From the NCBI GenBank assembly GCA_027079895.1, contig JALWUZ010000169.1, positions 1 to 24,154 of the forward strand: a stretch of DNA of 24,154 nucleotides, written 5' to 3'. Below, in pieces: positions 7,401-16,591 of the stretch (its first letter is position 1; every line of letters starts with the position of its first letter). The notes beneath the pieces are model-generated. The model was not told the origin of the DNA, ran no database searches, and saw nothing but the letters and a program-made list of their open reading frames with translations. This stretch comes from Anaerolineae bacterium. GTDB lineage: Bacteria; Chloroflexota; Anaerolineae; B4-G1. The position numbers and the translations under genes were made by a program.

Positions 7401-9029
7401 GGTGCTCTGGAACAGACGGGCGTTCTCGACGGCCATCGCGACCTGGTCGGCCAGAATCTGGAGCATGGCGATGTCCTCCTGACCGAAAGGCTCCCCCTCG
7501 TTCTGGACGTCCAACGCGCCGATGACCTTGCCGCCAGCCCGGAGCGGCAGGACGGCCTCGGTGCGGGTCGCGGGGGAGTGAAAGGCGTCCCGAATCTCCC
7601 CCTCCACAGCGGACTCGTGGGCGATGACCTGGGACTCGGCCGTGCTGATGACCGTCCCGACGACGTTCCCCTCGGCCTCTTCCACCGGGTACTTGTGTCC
7701 CAGGGCGATCAATTCCTGCCCCTCCTCGCTGCTGGCCGCCGTGAGCACCGCCCACGCGCCGGAGTCGTCCACCAGGAAGACGCCGATGTGCCGATGTCCC
7801 AACCGCTCCCGGATAATGTTGACCGCCCGGTCCAGCAACTCCTGGGGCTCGGCCAGGGTGCTGATGGCCTGAGCCAGGTCAGCGGTGGCCTCCAGGTAGC
7901 GCGTGCGCTGCTCGGTCTGGGAGTACAGGGCTGTCAACTCCTCGTGCTGCCGCTGGAGGTCGTCCACCAGGCGGGCGAGTCCCAGGGCGTGGGCGACGTG
8001 GCTCGCCAATCCTTCCAGGATGTGGACGTCGGCCTCCGGGAAGGGGTCCATATCCACACTGTAGAGATCCATCGCCCCCACCACCCGCTCCCCCACCAGC
8101 AGCGGCAGGGCCAACTCCGCCCGGGCCGGGATGCGCTTGTAGGTGAACTCGACGCGCCGGTTGTTGGGGCCGATCGTCTCCCGCCACGTGACCACCATCA
8201 TCGGCTTGCCGTACCGGATGGCGTTAGCCACCGCCGTTCGGCCAGACACGGGCACCGGACGGCTGCGGGCTTTGAAGTTGGCGATGTCCGCGCCGGCGGC
8301 GTCCGCCAGGAGAGCCTGCTTGTCGTTGCCGGGGGGGAGCAGGAAGAGGGCTACCTGGTGGTAGCCGAACGCTTCCTGAATCAGACGCACCGACTGCGCC
8401 GCGATCTCGGCGGGTTCCAGCGTGCCGAGCATCGTCCGCCCGATCTCGATTCCAGCCCTCCCCTTTTGCACCTGAAGCCGCAGCCGTCTCTGGGTTTCGT
8501 GGAACGAGTAACTGAGGTAATAACTCAAAGTAGCCACCAGCAAGAGCGTGAGGAAGATGCCGCCGAAGAGACCAAATTCCAACGGATAGAACAGGAGCGC
8601 ACGGAGCAGCACCAGTAGCGCATCAATCGCCGCCCAGACGAAACCGGCCGGAGGGGCAAAGAGGGCCGCCGCGACGGTGATCGGGATGATGTAGAGCACG
8701 AAGGTAAAATGCTCCAGTCCCGGCGGGGTAGAGAAGACGATGTAGAGGGCGACGGCAGCGATGAACAGATGGCCGAGCCGGGCGACCATCGCAGCAGAGG
8801 GCTTGTTTCGGCTCTTCCCGTGCAGGATGAACATCGCTATGCCGAACAAGAGGCTGACGAGGAACAATTGCCAGTACTCTTCGGGGCTGACGGACATAGC
8901 GAAGAGCCCCAGTCCGGCGATGATGGCCCCGCCCATTGTGCTCACCCAAAGCAATTTCTCGAGCAGCCAACGCGCTCTGGGAAGGTCGTCCTCTTGAACT
9001 GACAAGATGGCTAGCAGTTGTGTCAACAT
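4407..9029 (-). CDS. Membrane hybrid histidine kinase with five GAF domains and two C-terminal receivers
   Basis: A 1540-residue sensor kinase, the only protein in the window with a kinase core. Several hydrophobic segments between residues 27 and 172 predict a polytopic membrane anchor. GAF domains lie at about 200-350, 385-545, 549-675 (the Trp562 half-GAF type), 690-845 and 860-1010. The HisKA domain has FLANMSHELRTPLN with His1039 as phosphorylation site. The ATPase domain has an N box (NLVGNAAKF, 1154-1162), G1 (DSGIGIP) and G2 (GGTGLGLSI). After a Pro/Lys-rich linker, receiver 1 (about 1287-1400) carries Asp1337 (ITLDVLMP) and a normal KP. Receiver 2 (1407-1528) carries Asp1458 (ITLDLMMP), with KG in place of KP. 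The ATG has AGGAG seven bases upstream, 16 bases after the preceding gene's stop. It should autophosphorylate and relay internally, and its likeliest downstream partner is the receiver-bearing enzyme encoded next. Confidence 0.93.
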   Translation of the reverse strand: MLTQLLAILSVQEDDLPRARWLLEKLLWVSTMGGAIIAGLGLFAMSVSPEEYWQLFLVSLLFGIAMFILHGKSRNKPSAAMVARLGHLFIAAVALYIVFSTPPGLEHFTFVLYIIPITVAAALFAPPAGFVWAAIDALLVLLRALLFYPLEFGLFGGIFLTLLLVATLSYYLSYSFHETQRRLRLQVQKGRAGIEIGRTMLGTLEPAEIAAQSVRLIQEAFGYHQVALFLLPPGNDKQALLADAAGADIANFKARSRPVPVSGRTAVANAIRYGKPMMVVTWRETIGPNNRRVEFTYKRIPARAELALPLLVGERVVGAMDLYSVDMDPFPEADVHILEGLASHVAHALGLARLVDDLQRQHEELTALYSQTEQRTRYLEATADLAQAISTLAEPQELLDRAVNIIRERLGHRHIGVFLVDDSGAWAVLTAASSEEGQELIALGHKYPVEEAEGNVVGTVISTAESQVIAHESAVEGEIRDAFHSPATRTEAVLPLRAGGKVIGALDVQNEGEPFGQEDIAMLQILADQVAMAVENARLFQSTQRALEEVRAIQRYYVSKEWERLIGRRADLQAEYRGLGVPPLPADRTPEMDLALEQEAPLALSDLSSIVEGEAAQAVPRSALVVPVKLRDEVIGVLDLQELDEERQWTQDEIEMATAVADQLALAMENARLFEEAQRRAAQLAAAAEVARDATSILDVEQLLNETVHLISEQFGFYHAGVFLLDEAGEYAVLQAASSEGGQRMLARGHKLRVGKVGIVGKVAATGEPHIALDVGKDAVHFANPDLPDTHSEMGLPLRVRGRVIGVLDVQSTRVAAFTEDDVAVLQTLADQLAAAIANARLFRAVREEASRRALINEVLHAASTSLDPGELLHQAGEVISRRLNRPSALFVWSEDEEALRPVAIHNDRGDDVPVPPEARITREMAPALFEEVIDRQSPARLRPLADHLGPYTQMMAQKLGIKVGIYVPLLSRDRLLGVLVVALMDDDPPGIADFVEVVGANLSVALENARLYQEAIHTAERLKEMDRLKSQFLANMSHELRTPLNSIIGFSRVILKGIDGPLTDMQRTDLQAVYDSGQHLLGLINDILDISKIQAGKMELSFEDTDLRDIIKGVMSTAIALVKDKPIELQQVVAPDLPIVRADSRRIRQVLLNLVGNAAKFTEEGFIRIEATYNKEENRVLLAVADSGIGIPPDKIDTIFEEFTQVDGSSTRRAGGTGLGLSISRHFVEMHGGRIWVESTLGEGSTFYVELPVEGPPPPGEEPEEPKKKKKASPTVAEPPVEAGRKLVLCVDDDAGVITLFRRYLGKHGYQVVGITDSTAVLERARQLQPFAITLDVLMPDADGWTVMQELKSDPATRHIPVIVCSIVSEKDKGLSMGASDYLIKPILEDDLVRALERLDRTAETHLVLVVDDNDDDRALLRRLIENLDGYEVIEAAGGEEAILLVKERHPDIITLDLMMPEIDGFAVLESIKADPETRSIPIIVVTAKDLTPEEREKLNQGVEALLQKGLFRQQELLADVAAALDRITAAEKAQSPSN
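7004..7027 (+). repeat. 24-base direct repeat, copy 1 (GAF C-terminal helix code)
   Basis: These 24 bases recur identically at 11205-11228. On the minus strand they encode the end of a GAF domain (the ENARLFE helix). Shorter or imperfect versions occur near 6507, 7410, 12704 and 18755. The copies sit inside coding sequence and reflect GAF duplication rather than a mobile element. Confidence 0.75.
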
Positions 9030-9045
9030 TCCCTATCTCCTGCCG

Positions 9046-12000
9046 CTAATCCCCGCCCGCCTGCTCCTCACGGGGCTTGATCATCAGGCGGGCTACCGCC
9101 CGGTCCACCTGCAACGCCCGTCCCAGTTCCTCCACCGCCGTGCGCAGGATGGTCGCCATATCGGGCACCCGCCGCATTTGAGCGGTAATCTCGTAAATCT
9201 GCCGCTCCCGCTCCGCCTTGCGCTGAATTTCCTCGAACAAATAGGCGTTCTGCAAGGCGATGGAGGTCTGCCCGGCGACGGCCAACAGCAGATCGCGGTC
9301 GCGCTCGGTGTAAGCCCGTTCCCGTTCGTAATTCTGCACCGCCATCACCCCCAGCACCCGCTCGCCGACGAGGAGGGGGACGCCCAGGTAGGAACCGGCC
9401 GGATGTCCCACCAATTCGATTCCCAGTTCGGCCAGTTGTTCGGCGACGTTTTCCACGAGCAGCAACGGGGTGCGGTGTTGGATGATGTATCCCGTCAGCC
9501 CGCGGTCGGCGGGCATCGAGGCGATCTCCTTGTCCGCCTGCTTGTCGGTGATATTGAGCGGGAAGCGCACCTGTTCTCTCTCCGGGTCGTAGAGGCCGAT
9601 GTAGAAATTGGAGGCGTCCATCAGGCGGGAGACGCCGCGATAGGTCTCCTCCAAAATCCCCTCGACATCCAGGTGGGTAGCGAGGGCCTGGGCCAGTTCG
9701 TTCAACACCTGCATCTGGCGGGCGGAGCGTTGGGTCTCGGCGAATAGTTGCGCGTTCTCCAACGCCTGGGCGACCTGCTCGCTCACCGCCTCCACCAGAG
9801 CGATCTCGTCCTCGGCCCACTCCCGGTCCCCATCGGTCTCCTGAATGCCCAGCGCACCGATGATCTGGTCGTGGAGGCGCAGCGGGGCGGCCAACACCCG
9901 TTCCCGCTCCTCCGGGATGGTGAGGGCGACGGTCTCCCCGCGCGTCAGGGCGTCGTCCACCACCGGCACCGGGATTCGCTCCACCGGCGCCACGTCAATC
10001 CGGTCGTAGACGTACCCAATGCCGCGCCGGGTCGTGGCAACTTCGTCCCACAAGCTGGCGGTCCGCTCACCGTACAGGACGCGCAACTCCCGCAACTGCT
10101 CCTCGGTGCGCTCCGCCAGCCGGGCGTTGGCGATGGCGACGGCCAACTGGTCGGCCATCGTCTGGAGCACCGCCACGTCCTCCTCGGTGAACGCCGCCGG
10201 GCGAGTATCCTGCACGTCGAGCACGCCGATGATCTCGCCACGCGCCTTGAGCGGGAGACCCATTTCCGAGTGGGTATCGGGCAAATAGGGGTTGTCGAAG
10301 TGGACGGCGTCCTGCCCCACGTCCAGGGCGATGCGCGGCTCGCCGGTCGCCGCCACGTACCCGACGATGCCGACTTTGCCCACCTGCAAGCGATGGCCGT
10401 GCTCCAACATCCGGTGTCCGCCCTCGGACGAGGCCGCCCGCAGGATGGCGTACTCTTTGGCCTCGTCTATCAGGAAAATGCCGGCGTGGTAGAAACCGAA
10501 GCGTTCGGAGATCAGGTTGACCGTCGTATCCAGCAGCCGTTGAACGTCGAGGATGGCGGCGGCCTCGCGGGCGACCTCCGCCGCCGCTTGCAGGTGCGCC
10601 GTGCGCCGCTCCAGACGCTCCGTATACTGCTTCATCTCCTCGTGGGCCTGCCGCAGTGCTTCTTCCGCCTGACGCCGCTCGGCGATCTCTTTCTGGGCCT
10701 GCTCGTACAGCCGCGCCCGCTCCACCGCCACCGCCACCTGGTCGGCGATGGTGGTGAGCAGCAGTTGATCCTCCTCATCCCAGGCGTGAGGGCGGTAGGC
10801 CTGGGTGTTGATGACGCCCAGCAGCCGGTCGCCGACCAGCATCGGAACCCCCAGCCAGGACTCGGCCTCACGGCTTTGTCCGACCACGACCGGTTCCGGC
10901 AGCCGGGCCAATTCCTGCTTCGCATCCCGAACGAGCAACGGCTTCTTCTCCCGGACGACCAAAGAGGTGAATCCGGTGACCGGCATCCACATCGGGTCTA
11001 GCCGCTCTCCATCGTCTACGATGAAGCGCAAATCCAGCCCATCGGTCTCCTCGTCGTAGAAAGCGATGAAGAAAGCGTCCGGCTGGAACACCGGGACGAG
11101 TTCCCGGTACACCATCTCCAAAATCTCGTCCAGAAGGAGTGAGGAGCCGGTCACGGTGACGAGCCGGTTGACGACGGCCAGCCGCTGGGCCCGGTGTTGG
11201 GCCGCCTCGAACAGACGGGCGTTCTCCACCGCGTTGGCCAATTGATCCGCCATCGTTTGGAAAACGGGGATGTCGTCTTCGGACAGCGCGGCGGGGTCGC
11301 GGCCGTGAATGGTCATCGCCCCTATCACCTGTCCCCGCGAGACTAGGGGGAGCACCATCTCGACGCGGCTATCCGGCAGCAGCGGGTCTCCGATGTTCTC
11401 ATCCGACCGACTGCCCAGGTAGGGCCGACGGTGGAGTATGCACCGTCCCACCGTAGAGGTCTCGTCGAGGGCCAGTTTGTATCCCTGGGCCAGCATATTG
11501 CGCCCGGCCTCGCCGGTGCCGGCCCGCAGCACAGCCCAGCGGTCCGGCTCGCCGGTCCAGCGGCCGGTCTGATCCACCAGGAAGAGGCCCACGTAGTACA
11601 GGTCGAATCGCTCCCGCACCAACTCGACGACCGTAGGCAGGAGCGCATCGGCGTCCAAAATGTCGCCGATAGCCCGTGAGACCTCGGCGGCGGTTTGCAA
11701 CTGAGTGCTTTTGCGCTCCAACGCCTTCAACAGCCGCTGCTGATCCTCCTCGTACCGTTGCCGGAAGGTGACATCGCGCAGTATGCCGCGGAAGCCGATT
11801 GGGTTGCCGTGCCGGTCCCGCATCAGGGTGACGGAGGTCTCAACCGAGCGGGTGGTGCCGTCCTTGCGAATCAACTCCCAGGCCAGGCCAGGGATGGGCT
11901 CGCCGGTACGGTAGACGCGGTTGAAGGCCTTGAAGACCATCTTGGCCGTTTCGGGGGACATGTACTGCCGGTTGTCCATCCCCTGAAGTTCCTCCCGCGA

Positions 12001-12486
12001 GTAGCCGGTGATCTCGACGACCGGGTCGTTGAAGTAGAGCAGCCGCCCGGCCAGGTCGAGTTCAAAGTAGCCGTCCTCGATGTTGTCCAAGATGGTGCGA
12101 TAGCGGGCCTCGCTCCTGCGCAGGCTCTCCTCCGCTCGTTTGAGGTCGGTGATGTCGGTGAAACTTTCCAACAGGCAATCGCGCCCATCCCATTTGATGG
12201 CGGAGACGGTCTTGATGATCGGCACCGGCTGACCGTCGGCGTCCAACAGCACCCGCTCCGAGTGGTCCACCGTCTGCCCCAGGTCGGTGATGGGGCACTT
12301 GCCTTCCTCCGCCGGGCAGATGTACTGATGGCAGACGGCCCCGACTATCTCGTCCTCTGCCCGCCCCAGCATTTCCAGAGCGGCGTTGTTGGCCGCCAGG
12401 ATGCGATGGGTCTGTGCGTCAATGACCACGACCCCGGTCGGTATCAGATTCAACAAGGCGTAAAACTGTGCCTGATCCACGTTCAT
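9046..12486 (-). CDS. Multi-domain PAS/GAF sensory protein without output domain
   Basis: A 1146-residue soluble protein with no membrane segment and no kinase, cyclase or DNA-binding domain. PAS1 (about 1-115) has a cysteine cluster, CHQYICPAEEGKCPITDLG (Cys52, Cys57, Cys64), and closes with ESFTDITDLKRAE. PAS2 (about 120-245) has FNDPVVEITGYS and ILRDVT. Five GAF-type domains follow: about 260-425, 430-597, 635-795, the Trp813 half-GAF module (796-918) and 925-1087. Residues 1093-1136 are the shared C-terminal tail (ITAQMRR through LGRAL). The third GAF is about 80 percent identical by eye to the fourth GAF of the downstream kinase. The ATG is preceded by AAGGAG at six bases. It lies between the RsbRD_N-like PAS/GAF gene (22-base gap) and the kinase gene (16-base gap). 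I infer a sensory adaptor feeding that kinase. Confidence 0.88.
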   Translation of the reverse strand: MNVDQAQFYALLNLIPTGVVVIDAQTHRILAANNAALEMLGRAEDEIVGAVCHQYICPAEEGKCPITDLGQTVDHSERVLLDADGQPVPIIKTVSAIKWDGRDCLLESFTDITDLKRAEESLRRSEARYRTILDNIEDGYFELDLAGRLLYFNDPVVEITGYSREELQGMDNRQYMSPETAKMVFKAFNRVYRTGEPIPGLAWELIRKDGTTRSVETSVTLMRDRHGNPIGFRGILRDVTFRQRYEEDQQRLLKALERKSTQLQTAAEVSRAIGDILDADALLPTVVELVRERFDLYYVGLFLVDQTGRWTGEPDRWAVLRAGTGEAGRNMLAQGYKLALDETSTVGRCILHRRPYLGSRSDENIGDPLLPDSRVEMVLPLVSRGQVIGAMTIHGRDPAALSEDDIPVFQTMADQLANAVENARLFEAAQHRAQRLAVVNRLVTVTGSSLLLDEILEMVYRELVPVFQPDAFFIAFYDEETDGLDLRFIVDDGERLDPMWMPVTGFTSLVVREKKPLLVRDAKQELARLPEPVVVGQSREAESWLGVPMLVGDRLLGVINTQAYRPHAWDEEDQLLLTTIADQVAVAVERARLYEQAQKEIAERRQAEEALRQAHEEMKQYTERLERRTAHLQAAAEVAREAAAILDVQRLLDTTVNLISERFGFYHAGIFLIDEAKEYAILRAASSEGGHRMLEHGHRLQVGKVGIVGYVAATGEPRIALDVGQDAVHFDNPYLPDTHSEMGLPLKARGEIIGVLDVQDTRPAAFTEEDVAVLQTMADQLAVAIANARLAERTEEQLRELRVLYGERTASLWDEVATTRRGIGYVYDRIDVAPVERIPVPVVDDALTRGETVALTIPEERERVLAAPLRLHDQIIGALGIQETDGDREWAEDEIALVEAVSEQVAQALENAQLFAETQRSARQMQVLNELAQALATHLDVEGILEETYRGVSRLMDASNFYIGLYDPEREQVRFPLNITDKQADKEIASMPADRGLTGYIIQHRTPLLLVENVAEQLAELGIELVGHPAGSYLGVPLLVGERVLGVMAVQNYERERAYTERDRDLLLAVAGQTSIALQNAYLFEEIQRKAERERQIYEITAQMRRVPDMATILRTAVEELGRALQVDRAVARLMIKPREEQAGGD
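11205..11228 (+). repeat. 24-base direct repeat, copy 2 (GAF C-terminal helix code)
   Basis: Identical to bases 7004-7027, 4.2 kb away in the same orientation. It encodes the same ENARLFE helix at the end of the first GAF domain of the 1146-residue protein. Such identical stretches could recombine or confuse assembly. Confidence 0.75.
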
Positions 12487-12508
12487 CGGCCACTCCTTGC
12501 CGCGGTCG

Positions 12509-15500
12509 TCACTCCTGCTGCCCCTGCACTTTCACTTTCCTACCGCCCCCCAGGTGGACGAAAGCCTGGTCGGTGCCCAGCGCGGCTCCCAACTCCCGCA
12601 CCGCCGTGCGCAAGATCGTCTCCGGGTCCATCGAGGCCCGGACGCGGGCGGTGATGTCGGCGATGAGCCGGTCCCGCTCCGCCCGCCGCTGGGTCTCGCC
12701 GAGCAGACGGGCGTTCTCCAGGGCCAGGGCCAGTTGCCGCCCGATCGCTTCCAACATGGTCCGTTCCTGCTCGCTCCAGCGACGCTCACCAGTGGGATCC
12801 TCCACTCCCAGCACGCCGATCGTCTGTCCACGCAGGACGATGGGGATCGCCATTCCGGTGCGCCCTGCTTCTTCCTCCTCGACGGTGACTACTTCCCTCC
12901 CACTCACAGCGGCCTCCAACTCCGGCCGCCAGAGGTCGAAGGCCGGTTCCAAGGCTCCCTCCAACGGGCTCTCTCCACGGGTGCGGTCGTAGAGGAAGCC
13001 GCCGTGCCGCAAGAGTTCCTCCTGCCGCAGGAAATCACGCCAGCCGCGCTGCACGTAGGCCCGATGGGTAGCCTCGGCCTCGGCCAACGCCCGGCGGGTC
13101 TCCTGGAGGAGCAGGATGCGTTCCGTCGCCATCGCCAATTGGTCGGCGATCTGTCCTTGCAAGGGCAGGTGTTCCTCTGTGAAAGCCCCCGGCCGGCGGC
13201 TGCCTATGTTGACCGTCCCGATGACCCGCCCGCCGACGCGCATCGGCAGTATCAGTCGGGAGACGATGCCGGAGGAGACCAATTGTGGGTCTTCCAGAAA
13301 CTCCATCCGGTCGCGGATATCCGTCTCCAACCAGGGCTCGTTGTGGGTGATGACCCAGCCGGGAGCGGTTCCCTCCACCGGCAGTCGGTCTCCTTGTTGG
13401 ATGAAGTGGAATGGTACGCTCTCCTCCTGGGAGACGGCGAAGATGGTGTACTCACGCTCCCCCGGTGTGTAGATGGTCAAGGTGAACACATCCACCGGCA
13501 CCAGTTGTTTCAGGTGCTCCGAAACTTCGGGGAGCGCGTTCACCAGGTCATCCAGCGTCTCGCTGGCGATGATGGCGTCAGAGATGGCACGTAACGCCTG
13601 CGCACGGGCAGCGTTTTCGCGGGCCTTGTCCAGCAGCCGGATCCCCTGCAACACGGCGGCGGCCTGGTCGGACAGACTGCTGATCATCCGCACCTCGTCG
13701 TCGCTCAACGTGAGAGGCTGCGAGGAATGGGCCGCTATCAGGCCGATCCACTGCCGCCCGACTTCCAGCGGCCAGTAAGCCAGTCCCCGTGTCTTGATCC
13801 GCTTGAACAGGGCCTGGACGTTGGGGTGAGAGAGACGAGACTCCTTGGTCACATCGAGTATGACCAGCGGCTCCTCCAGGTTAATCATCTTGGTGATCGG
13901 GAAATCCTTCATGTTGTACCAGGTGCCAGGCGGCGGTTGAGGCTCCCTTCCATCGCGCTCCCAGGCGGCTCCCACCAACACTCGGCCAGGTTCGCCGCCC
14001 GGCGGCAGAGGGGTCTCGAAGATAAGCAGCGTGACCCGGTCCATCTGCCCCAACAGGGTATTGCGGACGAAAGCATGGAGCAACTCATCCTCCGTCGTCG
14101 CGCGTACAATCTGCTCGCTGGCCTGGTAGAGCAGTTCGACGTCGGCCAGAGCGGCCTGGGTCTGCTCGAACAGGCGGGCGGTCTCCAACGCCTGGGCCAC
14201 CTGTTCGGCCACCTCTTGCACGATGTCCAGTTCCTCCGGCGAAAGCGGCTGCTGCGGTGAGTCCTCCACACCCAAGGCACCGATTATCTCCCCCCGCACC
14301 CTGAGCGGGGAGACGACCGCTCCACTGTGTGAAGAGGAAGGCTGCGGCGCGACGAGTGTCCCACGCTCGGCTGCCAGGGCCATCTCCGGCGTCCAGTAGT
14401 CGGCGGCGGGCTTCACCGCAATGCGGTCGAACAGGTAGGCGATCTCTCCCGCCCGCTGCCGGAAAGATTCCCACCCCTCCCGACTCATCATCCTGGTGAG
14501 GTGTTCCAACTCCTTCAGGTGCTCCTCCATCTCCTGCCGCAAAGCGGTGGACTCGATGGCGATGGCGATTTGCCCGCAGAGGCCCTCTAGCAACAACTGA
14601 TCCTCCTCGGTCAGAGCTCCGGCGACGTCGCTCTGCACGTCCAGGATGCCCAACACCTCCGCGCCGAACTTGATGGGCACCGCCAACTCCCCTTTCGTAT
14701 CCGGCAGGAAGGGGTTTGGAATCCAGTCCGCGTCCTGGGTCACGTCGGAGGCGAGCACCGGACGACCGGTGGCGGCCGCAGTGCCGACCACCCCGCGCCC
14801 CATCTCCAACTGATGCCCGGCGGCCAGCATGCGCTCCCCGGTCTCGCCGTAGCCGACCACCAACACTACGGCGTCCAGAGCCGGCTCGTAACGGAAAATC
14901 TGCGAGTGGTAGTAGCCGAACCGTTCCTTGATGAGAGTGACGACCCGGCGGAACAGTTCATCCAACGCCGGGGCGGCGGAGATCTCCTGGGCGATTTCGG
15001 TCACGGTCTGCACCTGACGGGCACGGCGTTCCAACGAGGCCTGAATCTCCTGCTCGATCAACTTCCGCTCGGTGATGTCGGTGGCGATTCCCAGGATTCG
15101 CCGCGCTATGCCGTCCTCATCCACCAATGGGAGTTTGAGAACTTGGTACCAGCGGGGGACGCCGTTGGCGCCGGTGATGAGGGTCTCCGGGATGAACTTT
15201 TCTTGCAGCGAGTCCATAATCTCCCGATCCTCTGCCAGAAGACGTTCCACCTCCTCCTTGTTGGGGTTGAAGTCGGCGTCGGTCTTGCCGGTCAGTTCCT
15301 CGACGGTGGTGCCGTAGGCCTCGGCGACGGCCCGGTTCGCCAGGACAAAGCGGCCTTCCCGGTCCCGCACGAAGACGAAGTTGGGGCTACTGTCAATCAC
15401 CTGCCGGAGGAACCGCCGTTGCTCCTCCAGGGCGCGTTCGGCCCGTTTCTGCTCGGTGATGTCCCGCTGGATGGCGATGAACATCTCCACCTCGCCGGCC

Positions 15501-16555
15501 TCGTTGAGCACCGGTGAGATAGAAAGTTGCACTTCGTACAGGGAGCCGTCCTTGCGCCGGTTGACGACCTCCCCCTGCCAGACCTGCCCGGCGGTGATCG
15601 TCCGCCACATATCGGCGTAAGTCTCCGGCGACTGGCGTCCACTCTTGAGGATATTGGGGGTCTTGCCCAGGGCCTCCTCCCGACCGTAGCCGGTGATCCG
15701 CTCGAAGGCCCGGTTGACGAACTGGATGACGCCGTTGACGTCGGTTATTATGACGGCGTCGCCGGTCGCCTCCACAGCCCTATACATACGGCGCAGTTCG
15801 CGCTCCGCTCGGAGTTGCTCGGTGATGTCGCGGATGATGGCGGCGACGCCCAGCAAGCCGCCCTCCTCGTTCGTCACCGGGAAGACGGTCAGATAGGCGT
15901 CGAACAGGGTGCCATCCTTGCGCCTCTGACGCACCTCTCCTCTCCAACCGCCGGCCATCCCCTGAGGGAGCACCTCCTCGGTCAGGATGGCGAGGTCCTC
16001 TTCAGGCCAGAACTCGGCCAACGGCATACCGTCCATCTCGCGGCTCTCGTAGTCGTAGCCGAAGAGGGTGTACACGGCCTGATTGCCGTAGACTTGGCGG
16101 CCTTCCAGGTTGCCGATGGCGATTCCGTCGGTGGCGTTATCGGCCAGAGCGCGGAAGACCACCGCGTCCTCGACCTGGTGACGCAGGTGCTCGCTGAGAA
16201 ATTCGGCGACTTCCCGGCTGCCAATCAGAGTGTATTCGGCGATGGTGCCCAGCCACTCGGACTGCTGCTCCGGCCGATGGGCGGCCAACACCTGGCGCAC
16301 CGCCAGGAATAATGAATGCGCTGTCTCCATCAAAGTCGTCGGCGAACCGCCGGTCTCCAGGACACTCCGTGCTCCGGTCTGAATGGCCTGCTCCCAGGTC
16401 ACTTCCCCGGCCAGGGCGCGGATGGTCGCGGTGATGCCGAACTCGGCCCCGCGGCGCAGAGCCTCGTCGGGGCGCGAATCCCCTTCCCGCCGACGGATCT
16501 CGATGTAGGCCGCGATGACCTCATCGCGATGTTCTTTCAGCCATTCTCCAAACAT
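12509..16555 (-). CDS. RsbRD_N-like / triple PAS / multi-GAF sensory protein without output domain
   Basis: A 1348-residue soluble sensory protein. Residues 1-130 are a helical bundle (LKEHRDEVIAAYIEIRR near the start, then a long helix-rich stretch) resembling RsbRD_N-type N-terminal domains. That assignment is tentative. Three PAS domains follow at about 131-250, 255-375 and 380-500, each ending in DITE[QR]. Then come a GAF (515-675), a Trp695 half-GAF module (680-796), a GAF (805-975), a GAF (990-1150), a second half-GAF module with Trp1172 (1154-1288) and the shared C-terminal tail (1293-1336). There is no HisKA, HATPase, HAMP or membrane segment. I chose the ATG at 16555 because GGAAGGG lies four bases upstream and the product begins directly with the helical domain. 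The in-frame ATG at 16585 would add ten residues, but its nearest purine-rich site is about 14 bases away. It starts 36 bases after the stop of the five-GAF gene. Confidence 0.87.
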   Translation of the reverse strand: MFGEWLKEHRDEVIAAYIEIRRREGDSRPDEALRRGAEFGITATIRALAGEVTWEQAIQTGARSVLETGGSPTTLMETAHSLFLAVRQVLAAHRPEQQSEWLGTIAEYTLIGSREVAEFLSEHLRHQVEDAVVFRALADNATDGIAIGNLEGRQVYGNQAVYTLFGYDYESREMDGMPLAEFWPEEDLAILTEEVLPQGMAGGWRGEVRQRRKDGTLFDAYLTVFPVTNEEGGLLGVAAIIRDITEQLRAERELRRMYRAVEATGDAVIITDVNGVIQFVNRAFERITGYGREEALGKTPNILKSGRQSPETYADMWRTITAGQVWQGEVVNRRKDGSLYEVQLSISPVLNEAGEVEMFIAIQRDITEQKRAERALEEQRRFLRQVIDSSPNFVFVRDREGRFVLANRAVAEAYGTTVEELTGKTDADFNPNKEEVERLLAEDREIMDSLQEKFIPETLITGANGVPRWYQVLKLPLVDEDGIARRILGIATDITERKLIEQEIQASLERRARQVQTVTEIAQEISAAPALDELFRRVVTLIKERFGYYHSQIFRYEPALDAVVLVVGYGETGERMLAAGHQLEMGRGVVGTAAATGRPVLASDVTQDADWIPNPFLPDTKGELAVPIKFGAEVLGILDVQSDVAGALTEEDQLLLEGLCGQIAIAIESTALRQEMEEHLKELEHLTRMMSREGWESFRQRAGEIAYLFDRIAVKPAADYWTPEMALAAERGTLVAPQPSSSHSGAVVSPLRVRGEIIGALGVEDSPQQPLSPEELDIVQEVAEQVAQALETARLFEQTQAALADVELLYQASEQIVRATTEDELLHAFVRNTLLGQMDRVTLLIFETPLPPGGEPGRVLVGAAWERDGREPQPPPGTWYNMKDFPITKMINLEEPLVILDVTKESRLSHPNVQALFKRIKTRGLAYWPLEVGRQWIGLIAAHSSQPLTLSDDEVRMISSLSDQAAAVLQGIRLLDKARENAARAQALRAISDAIIASETLDDLVNALPEVSEHLKQLVPVDVFTLTIYTPGEREYTIFAVSQEESVPFHFIQQGDRLPVEGTAPGWVITHNEPWLETDIRDRMEFLEDPQLVSSGIVSRLILPMRVGGRVIGTVNIGSRRPGAFTEEHLPLQGQIADQLAMATERILLLQETRRALAEAEATHRAYVQRGWRDFLRQEELLRHGGFLYDRTRGESPLEGALEPAFDLWRPELEAAVSGREVVTVEEEEAGRTGMAIPIVLRGQTIGVLGVEDPTGERRWSEQERTMLEAIGRQLALALENARLLGETQRRAERDRLIADITARVRASMDPETILRTAVRELGAALGTDQAFVHLGGGRKVKVQGQQE

Positions 16556-16559
16556 AGCA

Positions 16560-16566
16560 CCCTTCC
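16560..16566 (-). promoter_or_regulatory. Ribosome binding site deciding the start of the triple-PAS protein
   Basis: GGAAGGG on the minus strand, four bases before the ATG at 16555. It favours this start over the ATG at 16585, which has no site at a normal distance. Confidence 0.6.
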
Positions 16567-16591
16567 GTTCGGTAGCGATAATCATCTGCTC

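Noticed and set aside
4485..8618. Very long open frames on the plus strand opposite the hybrid kinase (4485-6368 and 6408-8618)
   Set aside because: Their products are low-complexity, rich in His, Gln, Arg, Gly and Val with no domain motif. They are antisense shadows caused by GC-rich codon use of the kinase gene.
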